DNA of 64,000 bases from Pelagerythrobacter sp041912895 (lineage in GTDB: Bacteria; Pseudomonadota; Alphaproteobacteria; Sphingomonadales; Sphingomonadaceae): NCBI RefSeq assembly GCF_041912895.1, contig NZ_JAYSGI010000002.1:558001-622000 (forward strand). Reading direction: 5' to 3'. A program made the translations under genes and the position numbers. Shown one piece after another: positions 24,259 to 35,994 of the stretch (positions within the stretch are counted from its first letter, which is position 1; each line of letters starts with the position of its first letter). The notes below the pieces were generated by a model that saw nothing but the letters and a program-made list of their open reading frames with translations, did no database searches and was not told the origin of the DNA.

Positions 24259-26997
24259 TCAGAACTCGCCGCGCACCGTGATGCCGTAGGTCCGCGGTTC
24301 GGCGAGGTAGGCGGAGAACGTCTGCTGCTCGGCCACGAAGGGCGTGTTGAACGCGACCTGCGTGTAGTTCTTGTTGAACAGGTTCTGCACCCAGCCTTCG
24401 ATCGCGAAGCGGTCGGCGATGTTCGTCACGCCGATGCGGCCGTTGACGACGACGAAGCTGTCCTGCTCCTTGCCGTAGAGCAGGTCGGAGCCGGTGTTGT
24501 AGTCGTCGGACAGGCGCGCGTTGACGAACACCAGGCCACGCATCCCGCCCGGGCTCAGCTCGGGCGTCCACGACAGCGACGAGGTCGCGACCCATTCGGG
24601 CGCATTCGACATGTTGTCGCCCGGCAGCAGGCGCAGCGCCGGGTCGAGCGGGGTGCCGTTCTCGTTGCCGATCAGGTCGTTCTCGAAGCTCGTATCCGAA
24701 TAGGTGATCCCCATCGTAATCCCGAAATCGCGCGTCGGGTTGAGCGAAGCCTCGATTTCCACGCCCTGCGCGACCACGCCGGGGGTTATGTTGTCGGGCG
24801 AGCAGGCGCCGGTAGCGGCGCTCGCGTCCTGGTCCGCGCCGTTCAGGGCGTCGGCGCAGGCGTTGATGTTCTGCACTAGGAAGACCGAGCCGTTGAACGT
24901 GTTGAGCTGGAAGTTGGAGAACTCCTGCCGGAACGCGGCGACGCTGAGGCCGAATTCGCGCGTCTGGTACTTGGCGCCGATTTCGTAGGCGTCCACCGTC
25001 TCCTCGTCGAACTGGAGATTGCCGACATTGATGGCGGCGGCGTTGAACAGCAGCGGGTTGGACAGCGCCGAACGGTCGAGGTTGAAGCCGCCCGCCTTGT
25101 AGCCGCGCGAATACGAACCGTAGAGCAGCAGGTCGTCGATCGGTTTCCAGCTCAGGATCGCGGTGCCGGTGAACTCGTCCTCGTCGCGCGAATCGCTGAG
25201 CGAGACGCCGTCGATCTCGGACGTCGAGTTGCCCTGGCACGACAGCGCGATGATGCCGCCCGCGAGCGGAGCCAGCGCCGGCACGCCGAGCAGGCCGCCG
25301 AGCAGTGCGCGGTTCTGCGGGCAGATCACGTTGTCATTGCCGAAGGTCGCGTCGAAATCCTTGGTTTCGTTGGTGTAACGAAGGCCGAGGGTCAGATCGA
25401 CCGTGTCGGTGACGTGGAAGATGTTGTGCGTGAAGAGCGCGTAGTTGTTGCTCTCCTGCCGGTAGATGTCGTTCGTGCTGCCGAGGTCGTTGACCTGCGC
25501 GAGGTTGTCGAGCCCGGCGAAGATCAGCGGCGTTGCGGGGCCGAACGCGCCGGCACCGCCGTTGGCAGCGGCGAGGACCGCGCGGCCGCCCGCGCCGATG
25601 CAGCCGCTCGCCGAAGGATCGGCCAGCGCGGGGTTGATCGCGTTGACCACGCGGCACGGGGCGAAGGCGCCGTAATCGTTGCCGAACCGCAGGTTGTCGC
25701 GCACGGTCAGCTTCTCGTTGGCGTAGAAGCCGCCCACCAGCCAGTCGAGCCGGTCGTCGAACAGGCTGCCCTGCAGGCGCAGTTCCTGGGTGAAGGTCTT
25801 GAACGCGCGCGCGCCGGCGAAATCGCCCGGTTCGCGGTAGAGGATGTCGACCTGCGTGTAGTCGGTGTCGGAACCTTGCGTGTTGGAATACTCGCGATAG
25901 CCGGTGATCGAGGTCAGCCGCGCGCCGCCCAGATCCCAGTTGAGCTCGCCCGAGACGCCGTAATCCTCGGTCTCGCCTTCGTAGCTGCGGCCCGGCGACA
26001 CGTAGATGTCGCGGTTGAAGGTACCCTGGTTGAGCGCGCGCGGATTCTGGCCGAGCGCGAGGATGATCGGGATGATCGGGTTCGCCGTGCTGGTCAGCCC
26101 CGGGGTGGGCGAGCCGGGATAGTCGAACTTCGCTTCTGCCGAGACCGGCGGAATGTCGTCGCTGAGGCGCGCCAGCGGCGCGAAATCGGTTTGCACGAAG
26201 GTCGCCGCGCAGCATGCCTCGTCTTTCTTCGAATAGTCGCCGACGAGCCGGAAGCTGAGCGTGTCGCTCGGTTCGAACAGCAGCTGCCCGCGCACCAGAT
26301 AGCGGTCGCGATTGTTCACGTCGGTGTCGTTGACGACGTCGTTGTAGAAGCCGTCGCGCTTGAAATAGATGCCGTCGACGCGCGCGGCTACCGTCTCGCC
26401 GATCGGCGCGTTGATCCCGCCCTCGACGCGGATCGCGTCGTAGTTGCCGTAGGTGAACGCGCCGTAGCCGGAGAATTCGAACTCGGGCGGAGCGGTATAG
26501 ATGTTGATCAGGCCGGCGGAGGAATTGCGCCCGCCCAGCGTGCCTTGCGGACCGCGCAGGATTTCGATCCGGTCGATCGGGCCGAGCTCGCTGAGCGCGT
26601 TGCCCGAGCGCGAGCGGTAGACGCCGTCGACGAACACCGCGACCGAGCTTTCCAGGCCGGGGTTGTCGCCCACGGTGCCGATCCCGCGGATGCGCGCCGA
26701 TCCGTTCGCTTCGTTGCCGGTGGAGGACACGAGCAGCGAAGGTGCGACCTGATTCAGTTCGCGAATGTCGTTGGTGCCGGATTTCTCGAGCAGTTCGCCG
26801 GTGACCGCCGAGACCGCGACCGGCACGTCCGCCAGCGACTGCTCGCGGCCCTGCGCGGTGACGACGATGACCGTGCCGGTGTCTTCCGCCTCCGTCACGC
26901 TCGCGTCGTCGACGTCCTGCGCGAAAGCCATCTGCGGGAACAGCGCGATCCCTGCGCCTGCCAGCGCGAGTGCGCGAACGGATGCCATGCGGGTCAT
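24259..26997 (-). CDS. TonB-dependent outer-membrane receptor
   Basis: A 912-residue precursor with a signal peptide (cleavage after AFAQ, about residue 27), a TonB-box-like segment (GTVIVVTAQGREQSLADVPVAV), the plug domain with IEILRGPQGTLGGRNSSAGLINI and a 22-strand barrel ending in aromatic GEF. Several Cys pairs lie in extracellular loops. It moves a substrate across the outer membrane using TonB/ExbBD energy. The N-terminal sequence resembles the large sphingomonad receptor group whose ligands are mostly unknown, so no substrate is claimed. GGAGAGAG precedes the ATG at 26997. No adjacent FecIR, riboswitch or Fur site was seen in the 127-bp upstream gap. Confidence 0.92.
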   Translation of the reverse strand: MTRMASVRALALAGAGIALFPQMAFAQDVDDASVTEAEDTGTVIVVTAQGREQSLADVPVAVSAVTGELLEKSGTNDIRELNQVAPSLLVSSTGNEANGSARIRGIGTVGDNPGLESSVAVFVDGVYRSRSGNALSELGPIDRIEILRGPQGTLGGRNSSAGLINIYTAPPEFEFSGYGAFTYGNYDAIRVEGGINAPIGETVAARVDGIYFKRDGFYNDVVNDTDVNNRDRYLVRGQLLFEPSDTLSFRLVGDYSKKDEACCAATFVQTDFAPLARLSDDIPPVSAEAKFDYPGSPTPGLTSTANPIIPIILALGQNPRALNQGTFNRDIYVSPGRSYEGETEDYGVSGELNWDLGGARLTSITGYREYSNTQGSDTDYTQVDILYREPGDFAGARAFKTFTQELRLQGSLFDDRLDWLVGGFYANEKLTVRDNLRFGNDYGAFAPCRVVNAINPALADPSASGCIGAGGRAVLAAANGGAGAFGPATPLIFAGLDNLAQVNDLGSTNDIYRQESNNYALFTHNIFHVTDTVDLTLGLRYTNETKDFDATFGNDNVICPQNRALLGGLLGVPALAPLAGGIIALSCQGNSTSEIDGVSLSDSRDEDEFTGTAILSWKPIDDLLLYGSYSRGYKAGGFNLDRSALSNPLLFNAAAINVGNLQFDEETVDAYEIGAKYQTREFGLSVAAFRQEFSNFQLNTFNGSVFLVQNINACADALNGADQDASAATGACSPDNITPGVVAQGVEIEASLNPTRDFGITMGITYSDTSFENDLIGNENGTPLDPALRLLPGDNMSNAPEWVATSSLSWTPELSPGGMRGLVFVNARLSDDYNTGSDLLYGKEQDSFVVVNGRIGVTNIADRFAIEGWVQNLFNKNYTQVAFNTPFVAEQQTFSAYLAEPRTYGITVRGEF

Positions 26998-27124
26998 TTC
27001 TCTCTCCTCACCATGCCGCGACGTGTCGGATGCCGTCGTGCTTGACGCTTTCGTTAACGTGAAGTGGCGCGCGATGAAACATCGTTTTCCACCAACGGCC
27101 GAAAACGACCGTTATGTGTTGCAT

Positions 27125-29880
27125 TCAGGCGTCTTCGAGCTCCGCCTGCCGCCGGTCGCTCGCCGCGTCGAGCAGCGCCGCCTCGATCGCCGAGAGGCGT
27201 TCCGGCGTGTCGATCTTCTCGCTCAGGAGGTCGGTGACGTAGAACGTGTCCGCCGCGCGTTCGCCGTAGGCGGTGATGTGGGCGGAGTGCACGATCAACT
27301 GGCATTCGAACAGCGCGCGCGCCAGCCGGTTGAGCAGCGCCGGGCGGTCCCGCGCGTTGACTTCGATCACGGTGAAGCGGTTGGACGCTTCGTTGTCGAC
27401 GATCACGCGCGGGCGCACGTCGAACGCCTTGGCCCGGCTGCGCGGCAGCGGCCGCTTCGCCAGCCGCGGCACCAGTTCGATGCGGTTGGCCAGCGCGTCG
27501 CCGATCGCGGTTTCGATCCGCTCGAGCTGCTCGGCCTCGTGGAACGGTTGGCCGAGCGGGTCCTGCACCAGGAAATTGTCGACCGCCCATCCCGCCCGCG
27601 TGGTGTGGATGCGCGCGTCGATAATGTTCGCGCCGGCGAGGTGGATGCCGCCGGCGATGCGGTAGAACAGCCCCGGATGGTCGGCCGCGATCACGCTCAC
27701 CAGCGTCGCCCCGCGCGATGGATAGACCTCGCAGTGGACGGACAGGTCGTGGTCGAGCCGCCGCGCGGCGGCGAATTGGCGCAGGTTGAGCGCCACGATG
27801 TCCTCCGGCTCGGCGATCCAGTAGGCGTCGCCCAGATCGGCGCTGTAGCGTTCGACCAGCGGCGCATCCTCGCCCAGCAGCGCACGCACCGCGTCCTTGG
27901 TGGCGGACACGCGCTCGGTTCGCCCGTGGCGCATGTGGCCGAGCCGCAGCCGCTCGTGCGCGATATCGTAGAGGTCGCCGAGCAACTGCCGCTTCCAGCT
28001 GTTCCACGTCCCCGGCCCGACCGCGCGGATGTCCACCGCGGTCAGCACCAGCAGGTGGCGCAATCGCTCGAGGCTCTGCACCTCGGCGACGAAATCCTCC
28101 ACCGTCTTGGGATCGGTCAGGTCGCGCTTGAACGCGGTCGCGCTCATCAGCAGGTGCTGGCGCACCAGCCAGGCGACGAGATCGGTCTCGTCCTCGGTGA
28201 GGCCGAAGCGCGGGCACAACTCGCGCGCGACCTCCTCGCCCAGCACAGAATGGTCGCCGCCGCGCCCCTTGGCGATGTCGTGCAGCAGCACCGAGATATA
28301 GGCCGCGCGGCGCGAGGCGAGCTTGCGGATCAGGCGGGTGGAACGCGGATGATCCTCCGCCAACTCGCCCTTCTCGATCCGGTTCAGCAGCCCGATCGCG
28401 CGGATCGTGTGCTCGTCCACCGTATAATGGTGGTACATGTCGAACTGCATCTGCGCGTTGACCTTGCCGAAATCGGGCACGAAGCGGCCGAACACGCTCG
28501 CCTCGTTCATCCAGCGCAGCACCGTCTCGGGATCGTTGCGGCCGCTCAGCAGCTCGAGGAACAGCGCGTTGGCGCGCGGATCGTTGCGAATTTCGGCGGT
28601 TATCAGGCGCGAATCGCGGTCGGCCTGACGCATCGTGGCAGGCTCGATCTCCAGCCCCTCCGCCTCGGCGACCTGGAACAGCTCGATCAGGCGCACCGGA
28701 TCGGCGCGGAACCAGTCGTCACCCGGTGCGCCGATCCGTCCGCCGAACACGGGGTAGCCCTTCACCATGCGCGGCCGGGTGCGGAAGCCCGCGAGCAGCC
28801 CCTTGCGCGCGCGCGCCTTGGCGAACTGCTCGTCGATATGCGCGAGGAACACGCCCGTCAGGCTGCCCACCCGCTTGGCCTGGAGGAAGTAGAACTGCAT
28901 GAAGCGCTCGACTTCGCTCTTGCCCGGCCGGTCGGTGAAATTCATCCGCTCGGCGACCTGCCGCTGGAGATCGAAGGTCAGCCGATCCTCGGCCCGCCCG
29001 GTGATCATGTGCAGATGGCAGCGCACCGCGAGCATGAAGCCTTCCGCCCGGCGAAAGCCGCGGTATTCCTGCCGCGTCAGCAGGTCGACGTCGACCAGTT
29101 CGGCGGCGCTGCGCACCTTGTGGATATACTTGCCGATCCAGTAGAGCGTCTGGAGGTCGCGCAAGCCGCCCTTGCCGTCCTTGACGTTGGGCTCGACGAC
29201 GTAGCGGCTGTCGCCCATGCGCTTGTGCCGCGCGTTGCGCTCTTCCAGCTTGTCGGCGACGAACTGGCGCTCGGTGCCGGTGACGACGTCGGCCCAGAAG
29301 CGCCGCCGCGCCTCTTCGTAAAGCGCTTCATCACCCCACACGTAGCGCGCCTCGAGCAGCGCGGTGCGGATGGTCACGTCTTCTTTCGCCAGACGCACCA
29401 TGTCGTCGGGCGTGCGGCTCGAATGGCCGACCTTGAGGCCGAGATCCCACAGGTAGTAGAGCATCGCCTCGATCACCTGCTCGCACCACGGCGCGCGGCG
29501 GGTGGGGGTGAGGAAGGCGACGTCGACGTCGGAATGCGGCGCCATCTCCGCCCGGCCGTATCCGCCGACCGCGAGGATCGACAGGCGCTCGCCCTCCGAA
29601 CGGTTGGCCACCGGATAGACATGGCCCACGACATGGTCGTGGATCAGGCGTACGAGCTGATCGACCAGGAAGGCATGCCCGGCGGCGCATTCGTGCCCGG
29701 CATGGGGCTTGGCCTCGAGCCGGCGGCGCAGTTCCTCGCGCCCCTCGGCCAGCGCCTCGCGCAGCAATTCGACGACCCCGCCGCGGGCCTTGTCGCCACG
29801 CTCGGCGGCGAGCGTGGCGATCGCTTCGGCCAGCGCGCGCCGGTCGATCACCGCGCGCTGACGGGGGATGCGGACCTGAT

Positions 29881-29884
<4 letters not shown>
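27125..29884 (-). CDS. glnD: Protein-PII uridylyltransferase / uridylyl-removing enzyme
   Basis: A protein of about 919 residues that senses glutamine and uridylylates or deuridylylates PII. The N-terminal nucleotidyltransferase has GGYGRAEMAPHSDVD (about 107-121). The central HD domain has HHYTVDEHTIRAIGLL and LHDIAKGRGGDHS. Two ACT domains lie at the C-terminus (LVSVIAADHPGLFYRIAG and FTVIEVNARDRPALLNRLA). No ATG is near the start. TTG 29884 overlaps the stop of the upstream acyl-CoA synthetase gene (TTGA); GTG 29851 is the alternative, 11 residues shorter. Coupling a nitrogen sensor to an acyl-CoA synthetase is unusual. Confidence 0.93.
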
Positions 29885-31578
<1,694 letters not shown>

Positions 31579-31673
31579 TCGTCGTGTCTCCTCTCGCCTT
31601 GCCGTTACGTCTCGGCGGAGATAATCGCGCCGACTGCCCGAACGCGGGGTTTCGCCCCGTCTCGCTCTATGCC

Positions 31674-31700
31674 AAAAGCCGCGCGAAAATCCCGCGCGGC
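31674..31700 (-). terminator. Terminator-like hairpin oriented towards the acyl-CoA synthetase gene
   Basis: GCCGCGCG (31678-31685) pairs perfectly with CGCGCGGC (31693-31700) around a 7-base loop. Read on the minus strand the stem is followed by TTTT (31674-31677). It lies about 100 bases upstream of the minus-strand synthetase start, so it would stop antisense transcripts from lgt or act as a leader attenuator. A second small hairpin (CGGGG-TTTCG-CCCCG) sits at about 31644-31658. Confidence 0.5.
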
Positions 31701-31727
31701 GGGGTGAAACGATAGGGGGTTCGCGTT

Positions 31728-32585
31728 TTGCTGTCACTACTCGCAGGCGCGGCTGCCGAGCCGATCCAGTGGGCCCAGCTCGGCCTGACGCCCGGGATCG
31801 ATCTCGGCTTTTTCACCTTGCGCTGGTATTCGCTCGCCTATCTCGCGGGGATCGTGCTGGGCTACTGGCATCTGTCGCGAATGATCAGGGCCCCCGGCGC
31901 GCCGATGGCGCAGCGCCATGCGGACGACCTGTTCTTCTACTGCACGCTGGGCATCATCATTGGCGGACGGATCGGCTATGCCACGTTCTACGAGCCGTCG
32001 CTGTGGACCAGCCTGCGGTTCTTCCAGCTGTGGACCGGCGGGATGAGCTTCCATGGCGGGGTCGCGGGCGTGCTCGTGGCGATCGGGTTCGTCTCGTGGC
32101 GCGGCCAGCTCAGCTTCCTGCGCGTGGCGGACTACATCGCGGTCAACGTGCCGTTCGGAATGATGTTCGGGCGGCTCGCGAACTTCGTCAACGGCGAGCT
32201 GTGGGGCCGCCCGACCGACGTGCCGTGGGCGATGGTGTTCCCCGGCGCCGGCCCGCTGCCGCGCCATCCCTCGCAGCTGTACGAGGCGGCGCTGGAAGGC
32301 GCGCTGCTGGTGCTCGTGCTGCTGTTTCTGTTCTGGCGCACCCGCGCGCGCTATCGTCCCGGGCTGCTGGTCGGCGTGTTCACCGCGGGCATCGCGCTGG
32401 GCCGCTTCACGGTCGAATTCTTCCGCGAGCCCGACGCGCAGCTGGCCGAGTTCGCGGCGGAAACCGGCCTCTCGATGGGCCAGTGGCTCACCATTCCGCT
32501 GATCGTGCTAGGCATCGCGGTGACGGTGCGCGCGTTGATGAAGCCGCCGCTGGCGAGTGGCAAGGGCGCGCCCGCCCCGGCATGA
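31728..32585 (+). CDS. lgt: Prolipoprotein diacylglyceryl transferase
   Basis: A 285-residue inner-membrane enzyme that moves diacylglycerol from phosphatidylglycerol onto the lipobox Cys of prolipoproteins. About seven helices are visible. Signatures are GLTPGIDLGFFTLRWYSLAYL, GGRIGYATFYEP, MSFHGGVAGV (conserved His and Gly) and the Lgt signature MFGRLANFVNGELWGRPTDVPWA with the essential Arg and Asn. It begins with TTG at 31728, preceded by AGGGGG. The stop overlaps midA (ATGA); lgt-midA is a common alphaproteobacterial pair. Several lipoproteins in this window (PstS, 40923, 43914, 44104) would be its substrates. Confidence 0.95.
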   Translation: MLSLLAGAAAEPIQWAQLGLTPGIDLGFFTLRWYSLAYLAGIVLGYWHLSRMIRAPGAPMAQRHADDLFFYCTLGIIIGGRIGYATFYEPSLWTSLRFFQLWTGGMSFHGGVAGVLVAIGFVSWRGQLSFLRVADYIAVNVPFGMMFGRLANFVNGELWGRPTDVPWAMVFPGAGPLPRHPSQLYEAALEGALLVLVLLFLFWRTRARYRPGLLVGVFTAGIALGRFTVEFFREPDAQLAEFAAETGLSMGQWLTIPLIVLGIAVTVRALMKPPLASGKGAPAPA

Positions 32586-33658
32586 ACGGAGAGGCAGAGC
32601 CCGATCCCGATACCAATCTGGGCGCGGTCTTCCGCCGGCTGATTCGCAACACCGGCCCGATCAGCCTCGCGCAGTTCATGGGCGAGAGCAATGCGCGCTA
32701 TTACTCCAGCCGCGATCCGATCGGGCGCGGTGGCGATTTCGTGACCGCGCCCGAGATCAGCCAGATGTTCGGCGAACTGATCGGGCTGTGGCTGGCCGAC
32801 GTGTGGATTCGCGCCGGTCGCGAGGAGCCGGTGCTCTACGTCGAACTCGGCCCGGGTCGCGGCACGCTGGCGAAGGACGCGCTGCGCGCCGGCGCCCGCT
32901 ACGGCTTCGCGCCCGAGGTGCATTTCGTCGAAGCGTCGCAGGCGCTGCGCGAAGTGCAGGAACAGGCGGTGCCGGGCGCGACGTGGCACAGCGACCTCTC
33001 CACCGTGCCGCAGGACGCGCCGCTGCTGCTCGTCGCCAACGAATTCCTCGACGCGCTGCCGGTGCGCCAGCTGGTGCGCGCGGCGGAGGGCTGGCGCGAG
33101 CGGATGGTGGCGCTGGCGGGCGAGGAATTCGTGTTCGCCGCCGGGCGCCAGCCGATGGACGCGGCGGTGCCGGACGAATGGCGCGATGCGCCGCAGGGCA
33201 CGCTGCTCGAAACGAGCCCCGGCGCGGCGGCGGTCGCCTACGAGATCGCCGGGCGGCTGGCCGATCAGGGCGGGGCCGCGCTGGTGATCGACTACGGTAG
33301 CGCCGAACTGCGCCCTGGCTCGACGCTGCAGGCGGTGCGCGCGCACGAAAAGGTCGATCCCTTCGCCGCGCCGGGCGAGGCGGATCTGACCGCGCACGTC
33401 GATTTCGCCACGCTGGCCAAGATCGCGCAGGCGCGCGGCGTCCGCCACCTCGGCACGGTGGGGCAGGGGCGCTGGCTGCAGGCGCTCGGCATCGACGCGC
33501 GCGCCGAAGCGCTGGCGAAGCGCGCGCCGCACTACGCGCAGGAGATCGAGGCCGCCCGCCACCGCCTCGTCGCCGACGACCAGATGGGCACGCTGTTCAA
33601 GGTCGCCGCCCTCGCCGCGCCCGGTTGGCCCGACGGTGTGGGGTTCGAAGAGGCCTAG
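32582..33658 (+). CDS. MidA/NDUFAF7-type SAM-dependent methyltransferase
   Basis: A 358-residue class I methyltransferase. The family start ISLAQFMGESNARYYSSRDPIGRGGDFVTAPEISQMFGELIG is clear, and the SAM loop is VELGPGRGTLAKD. VANEFLDALPVRQ and DYGSAELRPGSTLQAV complete the core. The mitochondrial homolog methylates an arginine in a complex I subunit, so a respiratory-complex assembly role is plausible in bacteria (family knowledge). ATGA overlap with lgt. The 3' end overlaps the convergent ABC gene by 4 bases. Confidence 0.92.
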   Translation: MNGEAEPDPDTNLGAVFRRLIRNTGPISLAQFMGESNARYYSSRDPIGRGGDFVTAPEISQMFGELIGLWLADVWIRAGREEPVLYVELGPGRGTLAKDALRAGARYGFAPEVHFVEASQALREVQEQAVPGATWHSDLSTVPQDAPLLLVANEFLDALPVRQLVRAAEGWRERMVALAGEEFVFAAGRQPMDAAVPDEWRDAPQGTLLETSPGAAAVAYEIAGRLADQGGAALVIDYGSAELRPGSTLQAVRAHEKVDPFAAPGEADLTAHVDFATLAKIAQARGVRHLGTVGQGRWLQALGIDARAEALAKRAPHYAQEIEAARHRLVADDQMGTLFKVAALAAPGWPDGVGFEEA

Positions 33659-35193
33659 AGCGCCAGCTTCTCGGCCAGTTCCCGCGCCGCCTGCGTGGGA
33701 CTGCGCTTGTCATCGGCGCGGTCGACCGAGAGGTTCGCCTCGCGCATCGTCTCGACGTCGATCGCGCCGACGAGCGGTTCGAGCGTCGCCATCAGGCGCG
33801 CATCGCCCGCGCGGTCGGGGGCGATCAGCACCAGCGCGTCGTAGGCGGGAAATGCGCCCTCGACATCCTCCAGCACCAGCAGGTTGTCCGCCGCGATCCG
33901 GCCGTCGGACGTATAGGCGCCGATCACGTCCGCGCCGCCCGATCGCAGGGCGTTGTACATGAAGGTGGGGGTGAAGGTGCGCTGGCGGGCGAACTGGAGA
34001 TCGTAGGCGCGCTGTGCTGCCAGCCATTCGGGACGGCGGAAGAATTCGGGGTCGCCGCCGATCGTCAGGCGGGGGGCGACGCGCGCCAGATCGTCCAATC
34101 CGCGCACGCCCAGCGCGGCGGCGCGGTCGCGGCGCATGGCGAGGGCATAGGCGTTCTCGAAGCCCAGCCGCCCGAGCACGCGGGTGCCGCTGGTCTCGTC
34201 CTCCCACGCGACCACCGCGCGATAGGTCTGCTCGCGCCCGGGATTGCCTTCGCGGCCCATCTCGTTGGTCCAGATCGTGCCGGTGTAATCGATCGCGATG
34301 TCGATCGCGCCGGTGGTGACTGCATCGTGGACCACCGCCGAGCCGAGCCCGTCGCGATATTCGACCGCATAGCCCGCGTCTTCCAGCCGCTGCCCGATCA
34401 GGCGGGCGAGGATGTATTGTTCCGAAAAGCTCTTCGCCCCGATCACCACGCGGTCCTCGCGCGATCCGAAATCGAACTGCGACACGGCCGCCGCGAGGAT
34501 GCCGAGCGCGGCGAGCCCAGCGCCGCTCCACACGAGCACCTTGCGCCGGCTCGCGAACCCGCGCTCGATTGCGCCCAGCAGCATGTCGGCCACCAGCGCC
34601 AGCCCGGCGCTGGCGATGCACCCGGCCAGCACCAGCGCCCAGTTCTGCGTCTGCAATCCGGCGAAGATCGGATCGCCCAGGCTCTCCTGCCCGATCGTGG
34701 TGGACAGCGTCGCCGCGCCGATCGTCCACACCGCTGCGGTGCGCACGCCCGCCATCACGTAAGGCGCGGCGAGCGGCGCCTCGACCAGCCGCAGCTTCTG
34801 CCATCCGGTCATGCCCACGCCGTCCGCCGCCTCGAGCACGCCGGGCTCCATGTGCTCGCGCGCGGTGACCGCGTTGCGCAGGATCGGCAGCAATGCATAG
34901 AGCGCGAGCGCGAGCAGCGAGGGCAGGAAGCCGAGCGTCGGCAGACCCTCGCCGAACACCGCGCGCAGGCTCAGGAGGATCGGGAAGAACAGCGCCAGCA
35001 AAGCGAGTGCGGGGATCGTCTGCACCAAGCTGGCGAAGCCGAGCGCGATCCGCGCCACCGGCGGCGAGCGGCTGGCCCAGACCGCCAGCGGCAGCGCCAC
35101 CGCGATCCCCAGCGCGATCGCCGCCGAGGCGAGCAGGACATGCGCGGCGAGCTTGTCGCCGAGCCCGAGCAGGATGGAGAGGATATCGCTCAT
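33655..35193 (-). CDS. Osmoprotectant ABC transporter, fused permease and substrate-binding protein
   Basis: A 512-residue fusion. Residues about 1-235 form an OpuCB/ProW-type permease with about six helices and the EAA-like loop (AADGVGMTGWQKLRLVEAPLAAPYVMAG). Residues about 245-512 form a glycine betaine/choline-type binding domain (VVIGAKSFSEQYILARLIGQ, DIAIDYTGTIW), tethered outside the membrane. This is the OpuF-type arrangement in which each permease carries its own receptor. The ATPase gene precedes it with a 4-base overlap. Likely substrates are quaternary amines (betaine, choline) or related compounds; exact specificity is not readable. Confidence 0.9.
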   Translation of the reverse strand: MSDILSILLGLGDKLAAHVLLASAAIALGIAVALPLAVWASRSPPVARIALGFASLVQTIPALALLALFFPILLSLRAVFGEGLPTLGFLPSLLALALYALLPILRNAVTAREHMEPGVLEAADGVGMTGWQKLRLVEAPLAAPYVMAGVRTAAVWTIGAATLSTTIGQESLGDPIFAGLQTQNWALVLAGCIASAGLALVADMLLGAIERGFASRRKVLVWSGAGLAALGILAAAVSQFDFGSREDRVVIGAKSFSEQYILARLIGQRLEDAGYAVEYRDGLGSAVVHDAVTTGAIDIAIDYTGTIWTNEMGREGNPGREQTYRAVVAWEDETSGTRVLGRLGFENAYALAMRRDRAAALGVRGLDDLARVAPRLTIGGDPEFFRRPEWLAAQRAYDLQFARQRTFTPTFMYNALRSGGADVIGAYTSDGRIAADNLLVLEDVEGAFPAYDALVLIAPDRAGDARLMATLEPLVGAIDVETMREANLSVDRADDKRSPTQAARELAEKLAL

Positions 35194-35957
35194 CCCTCCA
35201 GCTCCGCGATCGCCTCGGCCTGGTCGCGCGGCACCGCGACGAGCGCCTGCGCCTCCGCCCCGCCCGCACCCGCCAGCAACGCGCGCGGCGTTTCGTCGGC
35301 AACGATGCGTCCGGCGGACATTACCAGCACGCGCTCGGCCAGCAGCAAGGCCTCGGCCATGTCGTGCGTCACCATCACCGTGGTCAGGCCGAGCCGGTCG
35401 TGCAATTCGCGCACCCGGCGGCCCAGCGCGTCGCGCGTGACCGGATCGAGCGCGCCGAACGGCTCGTCCATCAGCAGCAGTTGCGGATCCCCCGCCAGCG
35501 CGCGCGCCACGCCGACCCGCTGGCGCTGGCCGCCCGAAAGCTCGCTCGGCATCCGGCGCGCGTGATCGGATTCGAGTTCGACCAGTTCGAGCAGTTCGGC
35601 CACGCGCTCCTGCCCGATCGGGTTTCCGGCTAGCTTCGGGCCGAGCGCGATGTTTTCTCCGACCGTCATGTGCGGGAACAGCCCGATCGACTGGAACACG
35701 TAGCCGATCCGCCGCCGCAGCGCGGGCGCAGGGCCATCGCGCACGTCGGACCCGGCGAACAGGATCGTGCCCGCGTCGGGCTCTATCAGCCGGTTGATGG
35801 TCTTGAGCAGGGTCGACTTGCCCGAACCCGACGCGCCGACCAGCGCGACGAAGCTGCCGCGCGGCACGGCGAGATCGACCCCGCCCAGCGCATGGGTTTC
35901 ACCGAAACGCTTGGCGATGCCGGTCAGGCGGAGCTGGTCGTCGGAAGCGGCGGCCAT
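35190..35957 (-). CDS. Osmoprotectant ABC transporter ATP-binding protein
   Basis: A 255-residue ABC ATPase of the OpuCA/ProV type. Walker A is GASGSGKSTLLK, the signature is LSGGQRQRVGVARAL, Walker B is LLMDEPFGALD and the H-loop is VMVTHDM. The CBS domains that follow the ATPase in many OpuCA/ProV proteins are absent, so any ionic-strength sensing must lie elsewhere. It overlaps the fused permease gene by 4 bases and forms a complete two-gene importer with it. Confidence 0.93.
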   Translation of the reverse strand: MAAASDDQLRLTGIAKRFGETHALGGVDLAVPRGSFVALVGASGSGKSTLLKTINRLIEPDAGTILFAGSDVRDGPAPALRRRIGYVFQSIGLFPHMTVGENIALGPKLAGNPIGQERVAELLELVELESDHARRMPSELSGGQRQRVGVARALAGDPQLLLMDEPFGALDPVTRDALGRRVRELHDRLGLTTVMVTHDMAEALLLAERVLVMSAGRIVADETPRALLAGAGGAEAQALVAVPRDQAEAIAELEG

Positions 35958-35994
35958 CAGGCTACCCTAGGGGCAGCGGCGGGCGAACGGAAGG

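Noticed and set aside
27053..27113. CGTTTTC...GAAAACG dyad between glnD and the TonB receptor
   Set aside because: The seven-base AT-rich stem with an 11-base loop and no T tract is too weak for a terminator, and no operator family fits it.
31643..31658. CGGGG-TTTCG-CCCCG hairpin upstream of the acyl-CoA synthetase gene
   Set aside because: A 5-bp stem of this composition is common by chance in high-GC DNA; noted only beside the stronger adjacent hairpin.
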